Below are positions 1-10,646 of a stretch of 64,000 bases of DNA, piece by piece. The stretch lies in contig NZ_LT607410.1 in the NCBI RefSeq assembly GCF_900091515.1, positions 4,154,001-4,218,000 on the forward strand, read 5' to 3'. Positions within the stretch are counted from its first letter, which is position 1. The number at the start of each line of letters is the position of its first letter. A model generated the notes under the pieces. The model made no database searches, had not been told where the DNA came from, and saw nothing but the letters and a program-made list of their open reading frames with translations. The DNA is from Micromonospora purpureochromogenes. Lineage in GTDB: Bacteria; Actinomycetota; Actinomycetes; Mycobacteriales; Micromonosporaceae. The position numbers and the translations under genes are program-made.

Positions 1-483
1 CTCCTCGGGGGTGGAGGCCTCGTTGACCCAGCCCACGCTCAGCCCGAGCAGCCGGTAGACCGGCGCCATCCACTCGGCGTCGCGGCGGGCCAGGTAGTCG
101 TTGACGGTGAGCACGTGCACCGGCCCGTTGCCCAGCCGGACGTGCCCGTACGCGGCGATGGTGGCGGTGAGCGTCTTGCCCTCACCGGTGGCCATCTCGG
201 CGACCTTGCCCGACAGCAGCGCCATCGCTCCGAGCAGCTGCACGTCGTACGGCCGCTGGTCCAGCCCGCGGCGGGCGGCCTCGCGGCCGATCGCGCAGAT
301 CTCGGCGTACTCGGTGGCGGTGCCGGCGGCCTCGGTCAGCTCGGCGTCGTCGAGGGCGGACAGCTCGTCCTCGCGCGCGGCGATCTGCGGCAGCAACTTC
401 TCCAGCGGGGCCAGGTCGACCGTCGTCCCCGGGCGCTGGAGGAACCGCCGGAACCTGCTCTTCAACCGTTGCGACACACCCAT
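1..483 (-). CDS. secA2: Accessory Sec translocase SecA2, N-terminal part (runs off the left edge)
   Basis: Only the first 161 codons are present. The product is the ATPase of the accessory Sec export route, which drives a subset of proteins through SecYEG. The visible part holds the Q-motif region and the Walker A motif (MATGEGKT, about residues 98-105), followed by the conserved [17 protein letters not shown] segment of SecA motor domains. The N-terminus is basic ([16 protein letters not shown]), as in SecA2 rather than housekeeping SecA1. That assignment to SecA2 is from memory of the family. The ATG at 481-483 is the only plausible start. The gene lies 110 bp downstream of the ABC exporter on the same strand. 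Confidence 0.85.
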   Translation of the reverse strand, partial: MGVSQRLKSRFRRFLQRPGTTVDLAPLEKLLPQIAAREDELSALDDAELTEAAGTATEYAEICAIGREAARRGLDQRPYDVQLLGAMALLSGKVAEMATGEGKTLTATIAAYGHVRLGNGPVHVLTVNDYLARRDAEWMAPVYRLLGLSVGWVNEASTPEE

Positions 484-593
484 GAGCGGCAACGGTACGC
501 GAACCGGCCGGGCCGGCGCTGCCCGGCTCGTCCGGGGCGTCCCGGGTGTCCCCGTCCCGGCACGTCCGGGCAGGTCAGGGGCGGCGGGTCGGG

Positions 594-2342
594 TCAGCTC
601 ACCAGCAGCTGGTGGGCGGCCAGCTCGCGGTAGAGCGGACTGGTGACGGTCAATTCGTCGTGGGTGCCGACCGCGACCACCCGGCCGCCGTCGAGCACCA
701 CGATCTGGTCGGCGTCGACGACGGTGGCGAGCCGGTGCGCGACGATCAGCAGGGTGCGCCGCACCGCCACCGCGTCGATGGCCCGGCGCAGCGCCGCCTC
801 GTTGCGCGCGTCGAGGTTGCTGGTCGGCTCGTCCAGCAGCAGCACCGGCGGGCCGGCGAGCAGCGCCCGGGCGATCGCCAGGCGCTGGCGCTCGCCGCCG
901 GAGAGCAGCACCCCGCCCTCCCCCACCTGCACGTCCAACCCGGCGTCGGTGCGCTCGGCGAGGTGGCCGAGGTTGACCTCGTCGAGGACGGCGAGCAGCG
1001 CGGCGTCGGTCGCGTCCGGGGCGCCGATCAGCAGGTTCTGCCGCAGCGTGCCGGCCAGCACCGGGGCCTCCTGCTCGACGTAGCCGAGCCGGGCCCGCAG
1101 AGCGTCGCGGGGCAGCCGGCGCACGTCGACCCCGTCGAGCCGCAGCGACCCGGAGTCGAGCTCGTAGAAGCGCTCCACGAGCGCGAGCAGGGTCGACTTG
1201 CCGGCCCCGGAGGGGCCGACCAGGGCGGTGCGGCTGCCGGCCGGCACGGTGAAGCTCACCTCGTGCAGCACCGGGGCACCGTCCGGGTAGCCGAACCCCA
1301 CCCGGTCGAACTCGATCGCCGCCGGCCGGCCGGCGGGCGGGGTCGCCGCCTGGTCCGCGCCGTCCCCGGCGTCCTCCGCGGGTACGGCCAGCACCTCCTC
1401 GATCCGCTGCAACGCGCCCAGCCCGGTCTGCAACTGGGTGTACGCGTGCACCGCCTGGCCCAGCGGCAGGACCAGGAAGAACAGGAACATCACGAAGGCC
1501 ACCAGGTCGCCCACGGTGATCGCCCCGGCCGCCACCCGGGCCCCGCCCACGCCGAGGACCAGCAGGAACGCGCCCTGGATGGTGACCGTGCTGACCGGGC
1601 CGACCACCGCCTGCACCCGGGCCACCCGCAGCCCCGCCGCGTACGCCTGGGCGGCGCTGGAGCCGACGGCCTCGGCCTCGCGGTGCTCGGCCCGGGCGGC
1701 GCGGATGGTCCGGGCGGCGGAGATGGCCCGCTCGACGGCGGAGGTCATCTCCCCGACGCGCTCCTGGGCGGCGCGGGACAGCCCGCGCACCCGGCGGGCC
1801 ACGGTGAGCGCGAAACCGACGCCGGCGGCCAACCCCAGCAGGGTCACCCCGAACAGCACCGGGTCGAGCAGCGCCATCGCGCCGGCCGCCCCGACCACCA
1901 TCACCGCGCCGGTGACCGTCTCGAAGAGCCCGGAGGTGACCACGGCCCGCAGCAGGGTGGTGTCCGAGCCCACCCGGGAGAGCAGGTCGCCGGTGCGGCG
2001 CCGGTCGTACTCGACGATGGGCAGCCGCAGCAGGTGCCCGGCGAGCCGGCGCCGGGTGCCCAGCACGACGCCCTCGGCGGTGCGTTGCAGTAGGAAGTCG
2101 CGCAGGCCGCCGAGGGCGGCGCCGGCCACCACCAGGGCCACCAGCGCCGCGACGAGGCCGGCGACCGGGCGGGCCGCCGCCATCCGGTCGAGCACCTGGC
2201 GGGTGAGCAGCGGCTGCGCCAGCGCGGCGCCCGCGCCGGCCAACGACAACGCGCCCACCACGGCGAGGGTGCCGCGGTGGGCGCGCAGGTACGGCAGCAG
2301 GGCGGCCAGGCCGGCGGGTCGGCGGGCGGCGACGGTGGTCAT
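594..2342 (-). CDS. ABC exporter, fused transmembrane and ATPase domains
   Basis: A 582-residue half-transporter that would work as a homodimer or heterodimer to export a lipid, drug or peptide; the substrate cannot be read from sequence. The first 310 residues form a six-helix ABC transmembrane domain. The ATPase follows, with Walker [10 protein letters not shown] (about residue 376), signature LSGGERQR (about 480), Walker [13 protein letters not shown] (about 500) and the H-loop VAHRL (about 536). All catalytic motifs are intact, so it should be active. No partner half-transporter is adjacent, which favours a homodimer. It lies upstream of secA2 in the same direction. Confidence 0.9.
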   Translation of the reverse strand: MTTVAARRPAGLAALLPYLRAHRGTLAVVGALSLAGAGAALAQPLLTRQVLDRMAAARPVAGLVAALVALVVAGAALGGLRDFLLQRTAEGVVLGTRRRLAGHLLRLPIVEYDRRRTGDLLSRVGSDTTLLRAVVTSGLFETVTGAVMVVGAAGAMALLDPVLFGVTLLGLAAGVGFALTVARRVRGLSRAAQERVGEMTSAVERAISAARTIRAARAEHREAEAVGSSAAQAYAAGLRVARVQAVVGPVSTVTIQGAFLLVLGVGGARVAAGAITVGDLVAFVMFLFFLVLPLGQAVHAYTQLQTGLGALQRIEEVLAVPAEDAGDGADQAATPPAGRPAAIEFDRVGFGYPDGAPVLHEVSFTVPAGSRTALVGPSGAGKSTLLALVERFYELDSGSLRLDGVDVRRLPRDALRARLGYVEQEAPVLAGTLRQNLLIGAPDATDAALLAVLDEVNLGHLAERTDAGLDVQVGEGGVLLSGGERQRLAIARALLAGPPVLLLDEPTSNLDARNEAALRRAIDAVAVRRTLLIVAHRLATVVDADQIVVLDGGRVVAVGTHDELTVTSPLYRELAAHQLLVS

Positions 2343-2397
2343 GGGCCCGACCGTAGCCGCCCGCGCCCAGCCGGGTGCCGGGTGCCGGGTGCCCGAC

Positions 2398-3492
2398 TCA
2401 GCCGGTCAGCACCACCTGGAGTTCCTGCCGGCGACGCTCGGCCAGGTCGGTCAGCAGGGCGGGCGCCTCCTCCATCGGCACCACCGCCGAGACGAGGTGC
2501 TTGCGGATCACGTCGCCGTACTGCCGCAGCAGCTCGATCGTCTCGGCGGAGAGCCGTTCCCGGTCCCAGGTCGGCGTCAGGCCGCGCGGCACCCGCCCGA
2601 TCTGGGCGCAGCGCAGCGACAGCCCGTTGTGGTGGAACTCCTCGCCGAGCCGGACGGCGTCCGCGCCGTCCTGGTAGAAGGCCAGGTCGATCACGGTGCC
2701 CTGCGGACGCAGCAGGCGCAGCGCCAGGTGCAGCGCCCAGGCCTGGCCGCGACACTGGAACACCACGTCGGCGCCCCGGTCCCCGGCGGCGTGGTTCCAC
2801 CGGGTCTTGAGCACCACCGCCGGGTCGTCGGCCTCCGGGTCGAGCGTCTCCAGGCCGAGCGCCTCGGCGACCTGGCGGCGCTGTGGCGTCGGGTCCAGCA
2901 CCACCACGGAGGCGGCGCCGTGCCGCTTGGCGAAGAGGGCGGTGAGCAGGGCGACGACGCCGCTGCCGACCACCGCGACCCGCCGGCCGCGCACCCCGTC
3001 GCCGAGCGAGCGCACGTCGGTGCCGCACAGGTCGGCGGCGGCGTGCAGCAGGCCGTTGGCGCAGATCGGGCCCATGTGCGCGACGTAGATGCCGAGCAGC
3101 GGATCGAGGTCGTCGGGGAGCGGGACGAACCGCTCGGCGACCGGGTCGGCGACGTAGCCGGTGCGGTGGCCGTAGGTCATGGCGCCCACCGTGCCGACGG
3201 CGACGGCCGGGGTGCGGCTCTCCACCACCCGGCCGACCTGCATGTAGCCGAGCCGGTTGACCGGGTACGGGGTGCTCGCCGCACCGGGCTGGAACAGACA
3301 GAGGTCAGGGTTCCAGGTGACGTTGAGGTACGGGTTGGTGCCCTTGACGAAGCTCAGTTCGGTGCCGGCGGAGATGCCGCTGTAGAGGGTCTCCACCCGG
3401 AAGGTGCCCTCGCGTAGCTCCGCGGCGTCCTGTTCGGCCAGTTCGACCGCGCCGGGGCCGCTGACCACCACGACCTTGTCACGCATCGACAC
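2398..3492 (-). CDS. Zinc-free MDR-family dehydrogenase
   Basis: A 364-residue medium-chain dehydrogenase/reductase with an N-terminal GroES-like domain and a C-terminal Rossmann domain (VAVVGSGVVALL, about residue 170). The usual catalytic-zinc cysteine is absent: the corresponding stretch reads YSGISAGTEL. The substrate is therefore unclear. It starts at GTG 3492 (ATG 3486 is also possible), overlapping the end of the Gfo/Idh/MocA gene by 8-14 bp, so the two are translationally coupled. Pairing with a Gfo/Idh/MocA enzyme suggests oxidation or epimerisation of a sugar or polyol. That is inference from context. Confidence 0.8.
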   Translation of the reverse strand: MSMRDKVVVVSGPGAVELAEQDAAELREGTFRVETLYSGISAGTELSFVKGTNPYLNVTWNPDLCLFQPGAASTPYPVNRLGYMQVGRVVESRTPAVAVGTVGAMTYGHRTGYVADPVAERFVPLPDDLDPLLGIYVAHMGPICANGLLHAAADLCGTDVRSLGDGVRGRRVAVVGSGVVALLTALFAKRHGAASVVVLDPTPQRRQVAEALGLETLDPEADDPAVVLKTRWNHAAGDRGADVVFQCRGQAWALHLALRLLRPQGTVIDLAFYQDGADAVRLGEEFHHNGLSLRCAQIGRVPRGLTPTWDRERLSAETIELLRQYGDVIRKHLVSAVVPMEEAPALLTDLAERRRQELQVVLTG

Positions 3493-4492
3493 TCACCGCC
3501 GTGGTGGCCAGCGGCCGGGACGCCGGGCCGGTCGGCAGGGTCACGGCGCGCCCGGTACGGGCCGACTCGGCGACCGCGAGGGCCAGCCGCTGGGTCCGCA
3601 TCGCCTCGGCGTACGGCACCCGGACGTCGTCGCCGACGCCGGTCACCGCGTCGATGAAGGCCCGGTCGACGGCGATCCGGGCACCGTCCGGGTCGGATTC
3701 GATCCGGCGTTCCCCGTCGGCGTCGCGGATCACCAGGCCGTCCTCGGCCAGCGACAGCGCCAGGCCGTCGGCGAGGATCTCCAGCCCCGCCCGGTGCTTC
3801 CAGGTCAGCACGCAGGCCGCGGCGAGGGTGCCCACCGCCCCGTTGGCGAAGCGCAGCGCGGCCGCGGTCACCGAGTCGATGTCGGCGCCCTCGACCGGCG
3901 GCGGGTTGCCGTCGCCGTACGCGGTCACCTCGACCACCTCGCCGACCAGCGACCGCACCAGGTCCAGCACGTGCGCGGCCTGCTCGACGACCGGGCCGCC
4001 GGAGCGGTCCCGCACGGCCCACCAGGCCACCGGGGGGACCTTGTCCAGCCAGGAACCGTTGACCATCCGCACCGGGGTGTCGGCCAGCAGCTCGCGGGCC
4101 TGCTCCACCACGTGCAGGTAGCGCCAGTGGTGCCCGACGGCGGTGAGCAGCTGCTTCTCCTGCACCAGGGCGGCGATCCGTTCGGCGGTGTCCAGGTCGA
4201 CCGCGACGGGCTTCTCCACGAACATCGGGACGCCGGCGGCGATGATTTCCTCCTCCACCGGCCCGTGCGCGAACGGCGGCACGCAGACGTACACCGCGTC
4301 CGGTCCGGCGGCGAGCAGTTCGTCCACGTCGACGAAGCTCCGGCCGCCGTACGCGCCGGCCAGCTCCGCGGCCGCGTCCCGGGACACGTCGTGCACCCCG
4401 AGCAGCTCCACGTCCTCGAAACCGCTCAACACGCGGGCGTGGCGTTGTGCCACCCCACCGGCCCCTACCAGTCCCACCCGGCACCTGCGCAT
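3479..4492 (-). CDS. Gfo/Idh/MocA-family oxidoreductase
   Basis: An NAD(P)-dependent sugar or inositol dehydrogenase-like enzyme of 337 residues. The start MRRCRVGLVGAGGVAQRH places the Rossmann GxGGxA motif right at the N-terminus, and VEKPVAVD (about residue 95) is the EKP motif of the family, carrying the conserved lysine. The frame stays open upstream to 4639, but that extension is not conserved-looking. ATG 4492 has a GGTGGA ribosome site just before it, so I chose it. It forms a coupled pair with the downstream MDR dehydrogenase. Two inverted repeats upstream (4511-4576) may be operators. Confidence 0.85.
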   Translation of the reverse strand: MRRCRVGLVGAGGVAQRHARVLSGFEDVELLGVHDVSRDAAAELAGAYGGRSFVDVDELLAAGPDAVYVCVPPFAHGPVEEEIIAAGVPMFVEKPVAVDLDTAERIAALVQEKQLLTAVGHHWRYLHVVEQARELLADTPVRMVNGSWLDKVPPVAWWAVRDRSGGPVVEQAAHVLDLVRSLVGEVVEVTAYGDGNPPPVEGADIDSVTAAALRFANGAVGTLAAACVLTWKHRAGLEILADGLALSLAEDGLVIRDADGERRIESDPDGARIAVDRAFIDAVTGVGDDVRVPYAEAMRTQRLALAVAESARTGRAVTLPTGPASRPLATTAVSVDA

Positions 4493-4510
4493 TCCACCGA
4501 CCCTCTCGAC

Positions 4511-4576
4511 GCTGTTCTCCGACTCGCGGGAACAGCACTCCCCGCACCGCCCGAACGCGAAACCCCGGGCGTTCGG
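4511..4576. promoter_or_regulatory. Two inverted repeats in a divergent promoter region
   Basis: GCTGTTC (4511-4517) is matched by GAACAGC (4530-4536) with 12 bp between, and CCGAACGC (4551-4558) by GCGTTCGG (4569-4576) with 10 bp between. Both lie 20-85 bp upstream of the Gfo/Idh/MocA start and within the intergenic region shared with gpgS. This layout suits a dimeric regulator such as a LacI or GntR protein. No matching regulator gene is adjacent, so the role is inferred. Confidence 0.35.
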
Positions 4577-4711
4577 CAACGAACCGTTCATCTGCCGGGA
4601 ACCGGCTGGTGCACGGTCCGTGATCAAGCTGTTAAGCATGATCCGGTTAGCGCGCGGCCGGAGATGGGAAAACCAACTCCGCGTTTTCCGCCACGATCTG
4701 GGGGTGTGCCA

Positions 4712-5725
4712 GTGCGGGATACAGATTCGATCGTCTCACCAGTGGTGGAGGCATGGGCGACTTACCGGACGACTTCGGCCGACGACTGGCCGACGCGGCG
4801 GCTGATGCGGGCCAAGGGTGACACCCGGGTCAGTGTGGTGCTGCCCGCGCGCAACGAGGAGGTCACCGTCGGCGCGATCGTGTCGACGATCCGCGAACAC
4901 CTGATGGACCGGGTCGCCCTGGTCGACGAGCTGATCGTGGTGGACTCCCGGTCCACCGACCGGACCGCGCAGGTGGCCCGGGCCGCGGGCGCGGAGGTGG
5001 TCAGCCAGGACGCGATGACCCGGGGGCTGCCCCGACTGACCGGCAAGGGCGACGCGCTCTGGGCCGGCCTGGCCGCCGCCGAGGGCGACGTGGTCGCCTT
5101 CATCGACGCCGACCTGCGCGAGTTCCGTCCGCACTTCGTGACCGGACTGATCGGACCGTTGCTGACCGATCCGTCGGTGGACTTCGTGAAGGGCTTCTAC
5201 CACCGGCCGCTGGTCGGCGCCAGCAGCGTGGAGGCCGACGGTGGCGGGCGGGTGACGGAGCTGATGGCCCGCCCCCTGCTCAACCTCTTCTGGCCGGAGC
5301 TGGCCGGTTTCGTGCAGCCCCTCGCCGGCGAGTACGCCGGACGCCGGGAGGTGCTGGAGCAGGTGCCGTTCGTCTCCGGCTACGGGGTCGAGACGGCGAT
5401 GCTGATCGACCTGCTGGAGCTGGTCGGCCTCGACGCCCTCGCCCAGGTCGATCTCGGCGAGCGCAAGCACCGCCACCAGGACACCGCGGCGCTGGGCCGG
5501 ATGTCCGCGCAGATCATGCACACCGCCTGGTCACGGTTGCAGCGCCGCGGCTGGGCCAGCCCCGGCACCATGCCAGCCACCATGCTGACCCAGTTCCGCC
5601 GGGGCGGCTCGGAGGCGCTGCCCAACCTGGACCGGGAGATCGTGGTCAGCGACGTCTCGGTGGCCGAGCGCCCGCCGCTGGCCGAGCTGCGGCACCGGGT
5701 GCCGCGCCGGCGGGTGGCGGCGTGA
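4712..5725 (+). CDS. gpgS: Glucosyl-3-phosphoglycerate synthase
   Basis: Transfers glucose from a nucleotide sugar to 3-phosphoglycerate, giving glucosyl-3-phosphoglycerate, the precursor of glucosylglycerate and, in mycobacteria, of methylglucose lipopolysaccharides. About 337 residues, GT-A fold: VVLPARNEEVTVG near the N-terminus, VDSRSTDRT, TGKGDALW, and the metal-binding DAD (FIDADLREF). The family-typical PLAGEYAGRRE and FVSGYGVETAML segments follow. GTG 4712 is chosen because a GGGGG stretch sits 7 bp upstream; GTG 4706 is an alternative. No phosphatase (GpgP) is adjacent. The next gene is a GT4 transferase in the same direction. Confidence 0.88.
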   Translation: MRDTDSIVSPVVEAWATYRTTSADDWPTRRLMRAKGDTRVSVVLPARNEEVTVGAIVSTIREHLMDRVALVDELIVVDSRSTDRTAQVARAAGAEVVSQDAMTRGLPRLTGKGDALWAGLAAAEGDVVAFIDADLREFRPHFVTGLIGPLLTDPSVDFVKGFYHRPLVGASSVEADGGGRVTELMARPLLNLFWPELAGFVQPLAGEYAGRREVLEQVPFVSGYGVETAMLIDLLELVGLDALAQVDLGERKHRHQDTAALGRMSAQIMHTAWSRLQRRGWASPGTMPATMLTQFRRGGSEALPNLDREIVVSDVSVAERPPLAELRHRVPRRRVAA

Positions 5726-5828
5726 GCGGCGGGTCGCCGCGACGGGTACCCGACGGCCGGCACGAGCCGGCCGGGGGCGGAGAGCGGAGGGCCGACCGGC
5801 TCGCCGCCGAGGGAAGGACCACAGCGCG

Positions 5829-6986
5829 ATGAGCCTCACCGTCCTGATGAACGCCGGCCCGTGGTTGTCGGTGCCGCCTCCCGGCTACGGCGGGATCGAG
5901 AACGTCATCGCCACCCTGGTGCCGGAGCTGCGGCGCCTGGGCGTACGGGTGGTGCTGGCCTCGGTGGAGAGCAGCACCCTGCCGGTGGACGAGAAGTTCT
6001 CGGTCTTTCCCGACGGGCAGTTCCACGCCCTGCAACGCCCCTACAACCAGGTGTGCGGCGTCTCCCAGGCCCACCTCAACGGGGTGATCCGGCAGCTGCA
6101 CCACCGCGACGACATCGACCTGGTGCACGACCACGTGGAGGCGGTCGGGTTGGCCACCCTGGCCGCGATGGGGCCGGACGGCCCGCCCGTGCTGCACACC
6201 CTGCACTGGGACCTGGCCAAGCACCCCGAGCTCTACGGCAACCTGGACGCCGGTGACCGGGTCCGGGTCAACGGCGTCTCCGCCTCCCAGCTGGCCCGCG
6301 CTCCCCGGGCGCTGCGGGAGCACTCGGTGGGGCACGTGCACCTGTCCACCCCGCTGGCCGTGGGCGCGGACCGCGCGCCGCGCCCGGAGAAGGGCGACTA
6401 CGCGATCATCCTGGGGCGGATCAACCCGGGCAAGGGGCAGGACGTGGGCGCCCGGCTGGCCCAGCGGGTCGGGGTGCCGCTGGTGCTCGCCGGGCCGGTC
6501 GGGCCGTACCACCGGCCGGAGGACCTGGCCGCCGCCGGGGACGAGGCCCGGCAGAACCCCGACGTGCGCTTCTTCTACGACGAGGTGGCCCCGCACGTCG
6601 ACGGCGAGCTGGTCCGCTGGGTCGGCACGGTGGCCGGTCAGGAGCGCGACGACCTGCTGGCCGGGGCGAAGGCCTCGCTGTTTCCGCTGCGCTGGGAGGA
6701 ACCGGGCGGCACGGCCGTGGTGGAGTCCCTCGCGCTGGGCACCCCGGTCGTGGCGACCGCCCGCGGCTGCCTGCCCGAGCTGATCGAGCACGGACGCACC
6801 GGCCTGCTCACCACCGACGAGGACGAGCTCGGCGACCTGCTGCTGGCGGCCAGCCTGCTCGACGCGGACGAGTGCCGGCGGGAGGCCGCGACCCGGTTCA
6901 CCCCGGCGCTGATGGCGCAGCGCTACGTCGAGCTGTACGAGCGGGTCCGCCAGGGCGCCCGGGCCCGGCAGTTGCAGGTCGCCTGA
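5829..6986 (+). CDS. GT4 family glycosyltransferase
   Basis: A 385-residue retaining GT-B transferase. The N-terminal domain has the acceptor-side loop PPPGYGGIENVI. The C-terminal donor domain carries ILGRINPGKGQD and the nucleotide-sugar motif WEEPGGTAVVESLALGTPVV (E-x7-E). It lies 103 bp after gpgS with AGGGAAGGA upstream of the ATG, and both genes end at a shared strong terminator. Co-location suggests it might extend glucosylglycerate or a related acceptor. The acceptor cannot be deduced from sequence. Confidence 0.82.
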   Translation: MSLTVLMNAGPWLSVPPPGYGGIENVIATLVPELRRLGVRVVLASVESSTLPVDEKFSVFPDGQFHALQRPYNQVCGVSQAHLNGVIRQLHHRDDIDLVHDHVEAVGLATLAAMGPDGPPVLHTLHWDLAKHPELYGNLDAGDRVRVNGVSASQLARAPRALREHSVGHVHLSTPLAVGADRAPRPEKGDYAIILGRINPGKGQDVGARLAQRVGVPLVLAGPVGPYHRPEDLAAAGDEARQNPDVRFFYDEVAPHVDGELVRWVGTVAGQERDDLLAGAKASLFPLRWEEPGGTAVVESLALGTPVVATARGCLPELIEHGRTGLLTTDEDELGDLLLAASLLDADECRREAATRFTPALMAQRYVELYERVRQGARARQLQVA

Positions 6987-7005
6987 GGCGTACCCCCTGC
7001 TCTCA

Positions 7006-7039
7006 CGGGCCCGGACCGGCGCGGTCCGGGCCCGTTTGT
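7006..7039 (+). terminator. Rho-independent terminator after gpgS-GT4
   Basis: A perfect 12-bp stem (7006-7017 with 7023-7034) with a 5-base GGCGC loop is followed by TTTGT. It is placed 20 bp after the GT4 stop codon and before the DUF4383 gene, ending the gpgS-GT4 transcript. Confidence 0.8.
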
Positions 7040-7085
7040 CTCACCGGGAGGCGGGAACGCCACGCCGCGACGGAGGGAGCGCGCG

Positions 7086-7550
7086 ATGGCCGGTCCGATG
7101 GCCCACTCCCGGGCCCGGCGCAACCCGGCGGACGGCCGCGCGCCGGTACGCCGGGCCGCCGCCACGGTCGGCACCGTGTTCCTCCTGATCGGGGCCCTGG
7201 GGTTCGTGCCCGGGGTGACCAGCGACTACGCCGACCTGCGGCTGGCCGGGCATCAGTCCGGTGCCCTGCTGCTCGGGTTGTTCCAGGTGTCGGTGCTGCA
7301 CAACCTGCTGCACCTGGCCTTCGGCGTGGCCGGGCTGGCCCTGTCGCGCACCGTCGGGCTCGCGCGCGCCTATCTGGTCGGCGGCGGGGCGGTCTACCTG
7401 GTGCTGTGGCTCTACGGGCTGGCCGTCGACCATCGCAGCGCGGCGAACGTCATCCCGGTCAACCCCGCCGACGACGTCCTGCACCTCGCGCTCGGCGTGG
7501 GAATGCTGGCGCTCGGCGTGCTCGCCCGCCGTGACGGGGATCGCCACTGA
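7086..7550 (+). CDS. DUF4383 membrane protein
   Basis: A 154-residue protein with four predicted membrane helices. The pattern matches DUF4383, including LLGLFQVSVLHNLLHLAFG and a later NPADDVLHLALG repeat of the HxxxH-type segment. Function is unknown in the family. The start is supported by GGAGGGAGC 5 bp before the ATG. It follows the terminator at 7006-7039 and lies 92 bp before the STAS-HATPase gene, with a separate promoter in between. Confidence 0.8.
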   Translation: MAGPMAHSRARRNPADGRAPVRRAAATVGTVFLLIGALGFVPGVTSDYADLRLAGHQSGALLLGLFQVSVLHNLLHLAFGVAGLALSRTVGLARAYLVGGGAVYLVLWLYGLAVDHRSAANVIPVNPADDVLHLALGVGMLALGVLARRDGDRH

Positions 7551-7576
7551 CCCGGCCACCGTATCCGGTCGGTCCG

Positions 7577-7602
7577 GTTTCACCCGGAGAACCCCCGGGT
7601 AC
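7577..7602 (+). promoter_or_regulatory. Sigma-B/F-type promoter (GTTT-N16-GGGTAC)
   Basis: GTTT at 7577-7580 and GGGTAC at 7597-7602 are separated by 16 bp. This matches the actinobacterial general-stress consensus GNNT-N14-16-GGGTAC/T. The predicted start lies about 7609, some 30 bp before the ATG of the STAS-HATPase gene. A sigma factor of this family is encoded 3 kb away (10647-11798), so feedback control is plausible. Confidence 0.6.
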
Positions 7603-7641
7603 CTGGCTGGATCTGGGCATGCGAGCGGAATCGAGGGGCCG

Positions 7642-8370
7642 ATGGCGAGCCGGATCACCTGCGAGGTGCGCGACGAGTCACCCGTGACCGTCGTCCACCT
7701 GCACGGCGAGCTCGACCTCGGCACGATGCGGTCGGTGCACACCGTGCTGGACCGCTGCCTCTCCGCCCAGCCGGACGCGCTGGTGGTGGACCTGGAGGAC
7801 GTCACCGTCGCCGACCGGCTCGCGCTGTCCGTGTTCGCCGCCACGGCCCGCCAGGCCGACGGGTGGCCGGCCGTGCCGCTGCTGGTCTGCGCTCCCCCGT
7901 CGGAGGCGGCCGCCTGGCTCGCCGCGTCCACCACCTGCCGGGTGGTGCCGGTGCACCGGGACTGCGCCGAGGCGACCCGGCTGGCCGGCCAGGTCGCCAC
8001 GCCGCGGCTGCGGGCCCGGCTGGAGCCGGTGGCGAGCGCCTGCCGGCGCGCCCGGGAGCTGGTCGGCGAGGCCTGCGGCCGGTGGAACGCGCCGGAGCTG
8101 GTCGGCCCGGCCTCGCTGGTGCTCAGCGAGCTGGTCGGCAACGTGGTGCGGCACGCGCACACGCCGATGCAGGTGACGCTGACCCTGCGCCGGCCGTACC
8201 TGCACGTGGCGGTGACCGACGGCAGCCGGACGGCCGCCCACGCGGCGAGTCCCGGGCTGCGCGCCGAGGGCGGCCGCGGCCTGCTGCTGGTTCGGGAGAT
8301 GGCGCAGCGCTGGGGCAGTTCGCCGCTGGTCGACGGCAAGGTGGTCTGGGCACTCGTCCAGGCGAATTGA
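7642..8370 (+). CDS. STAS-HATPase fusion, anti-sigma regulator-like
   Basis: A 242-residue soluble protein joining an anti-anti-sigma (STAS, about 1-105) domain to an RsbW-like kinase domain (about 120-242). The kinase part has the N-box LSELVGNVVRHAH, the G1 box VAVTDGS and the G2 box GRGLLLVREMAQRWG, so it should bind ATP. In the STAS part the usual phospho-acceptor segment (DSSG) is replaced by ADRLALSV, so phosphorylation there looks unlikely. Such proteins act in partner switching to sequester or free a sigma factor. ATG 7642 is preceded by GAGGGG. A sigma-B-type promoter lies just upstream. Confidence 0.8.
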   Translation: MASRITCEVRDESPVTVVHLHGELDLGTMRSVHTVLDRCLSAQPDALVVDLEDVTVADRLALSVFAATARQADGWPAVPLLVCAPPSEAAAWLAASTTCRVVPVHRDCAEATRLAGQVATPRLRARLEPVASACRRARELVGEACGRWNAPELVGPASLVLSELVGNVVRHAHTPMQVTLTLRRPYLHVAVTDGSRTAAHAASPGLRAEGGRGLLLVREMAQRWGSSPLVDGKVVWALVQAN

Positions 8371-8457
8371 CCGAAATTACCGCTCTCGCCTGGTTACATG
8401 GCGGAGGGACGGGTAGTCGCGCTCGTCCTTTCTGTCGTCATGACGGGGTGAGAAGCC

Positions 8458-10461
<2,004 letters not shown>

Positions 10462-10490
10462 CCGGGCGCTCGCCGCGCCGACGGGCACGT

Positions 10491-10523
10491 GGCCGCCATC
10501 ACCGCGATTAGGTGGTGGCGGCC
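10491..10523 (+). terminator. Stem-loop after ctaD
   Basis: A 13-bp stem with one G-U pair (10491-10503 with 10511-10523) and a 7-base loop starts 30 bp after the ctaD stop. No T-run follows, as is common in high-GC actinobacteria. It sits in a convergent region, facing the sigma gene. Confidence 0.5.
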
Positions 10524-10605
10524 GCACCGTGTCGCCCCCGTGGCGCCCTCGCGCCGCGGCCGGCCGATGCGGCGACAACTGTCGCGGGAAGCGGGCAGCC
10601 GCCAA

Positions 10606-10632
10606 CCCCGGCACGAGGGAACCGTGCCGGGG
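10606..10632 (-). terminator. Stem-loop after the sigma-STAS gene
   Basis: A perfect 10-bp stem (CCCCGGCACG at 10606-10615 with CGTGCCGGGG at 10623-10632) and a 7-base loop lie 15 bp beyond the sigma gene stop. It probably ends that transcript, in the convergent region shared with ctaD. Confidence 0.5.
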
Positions 10633-10646
10633 TCGGGCGGCGATGA

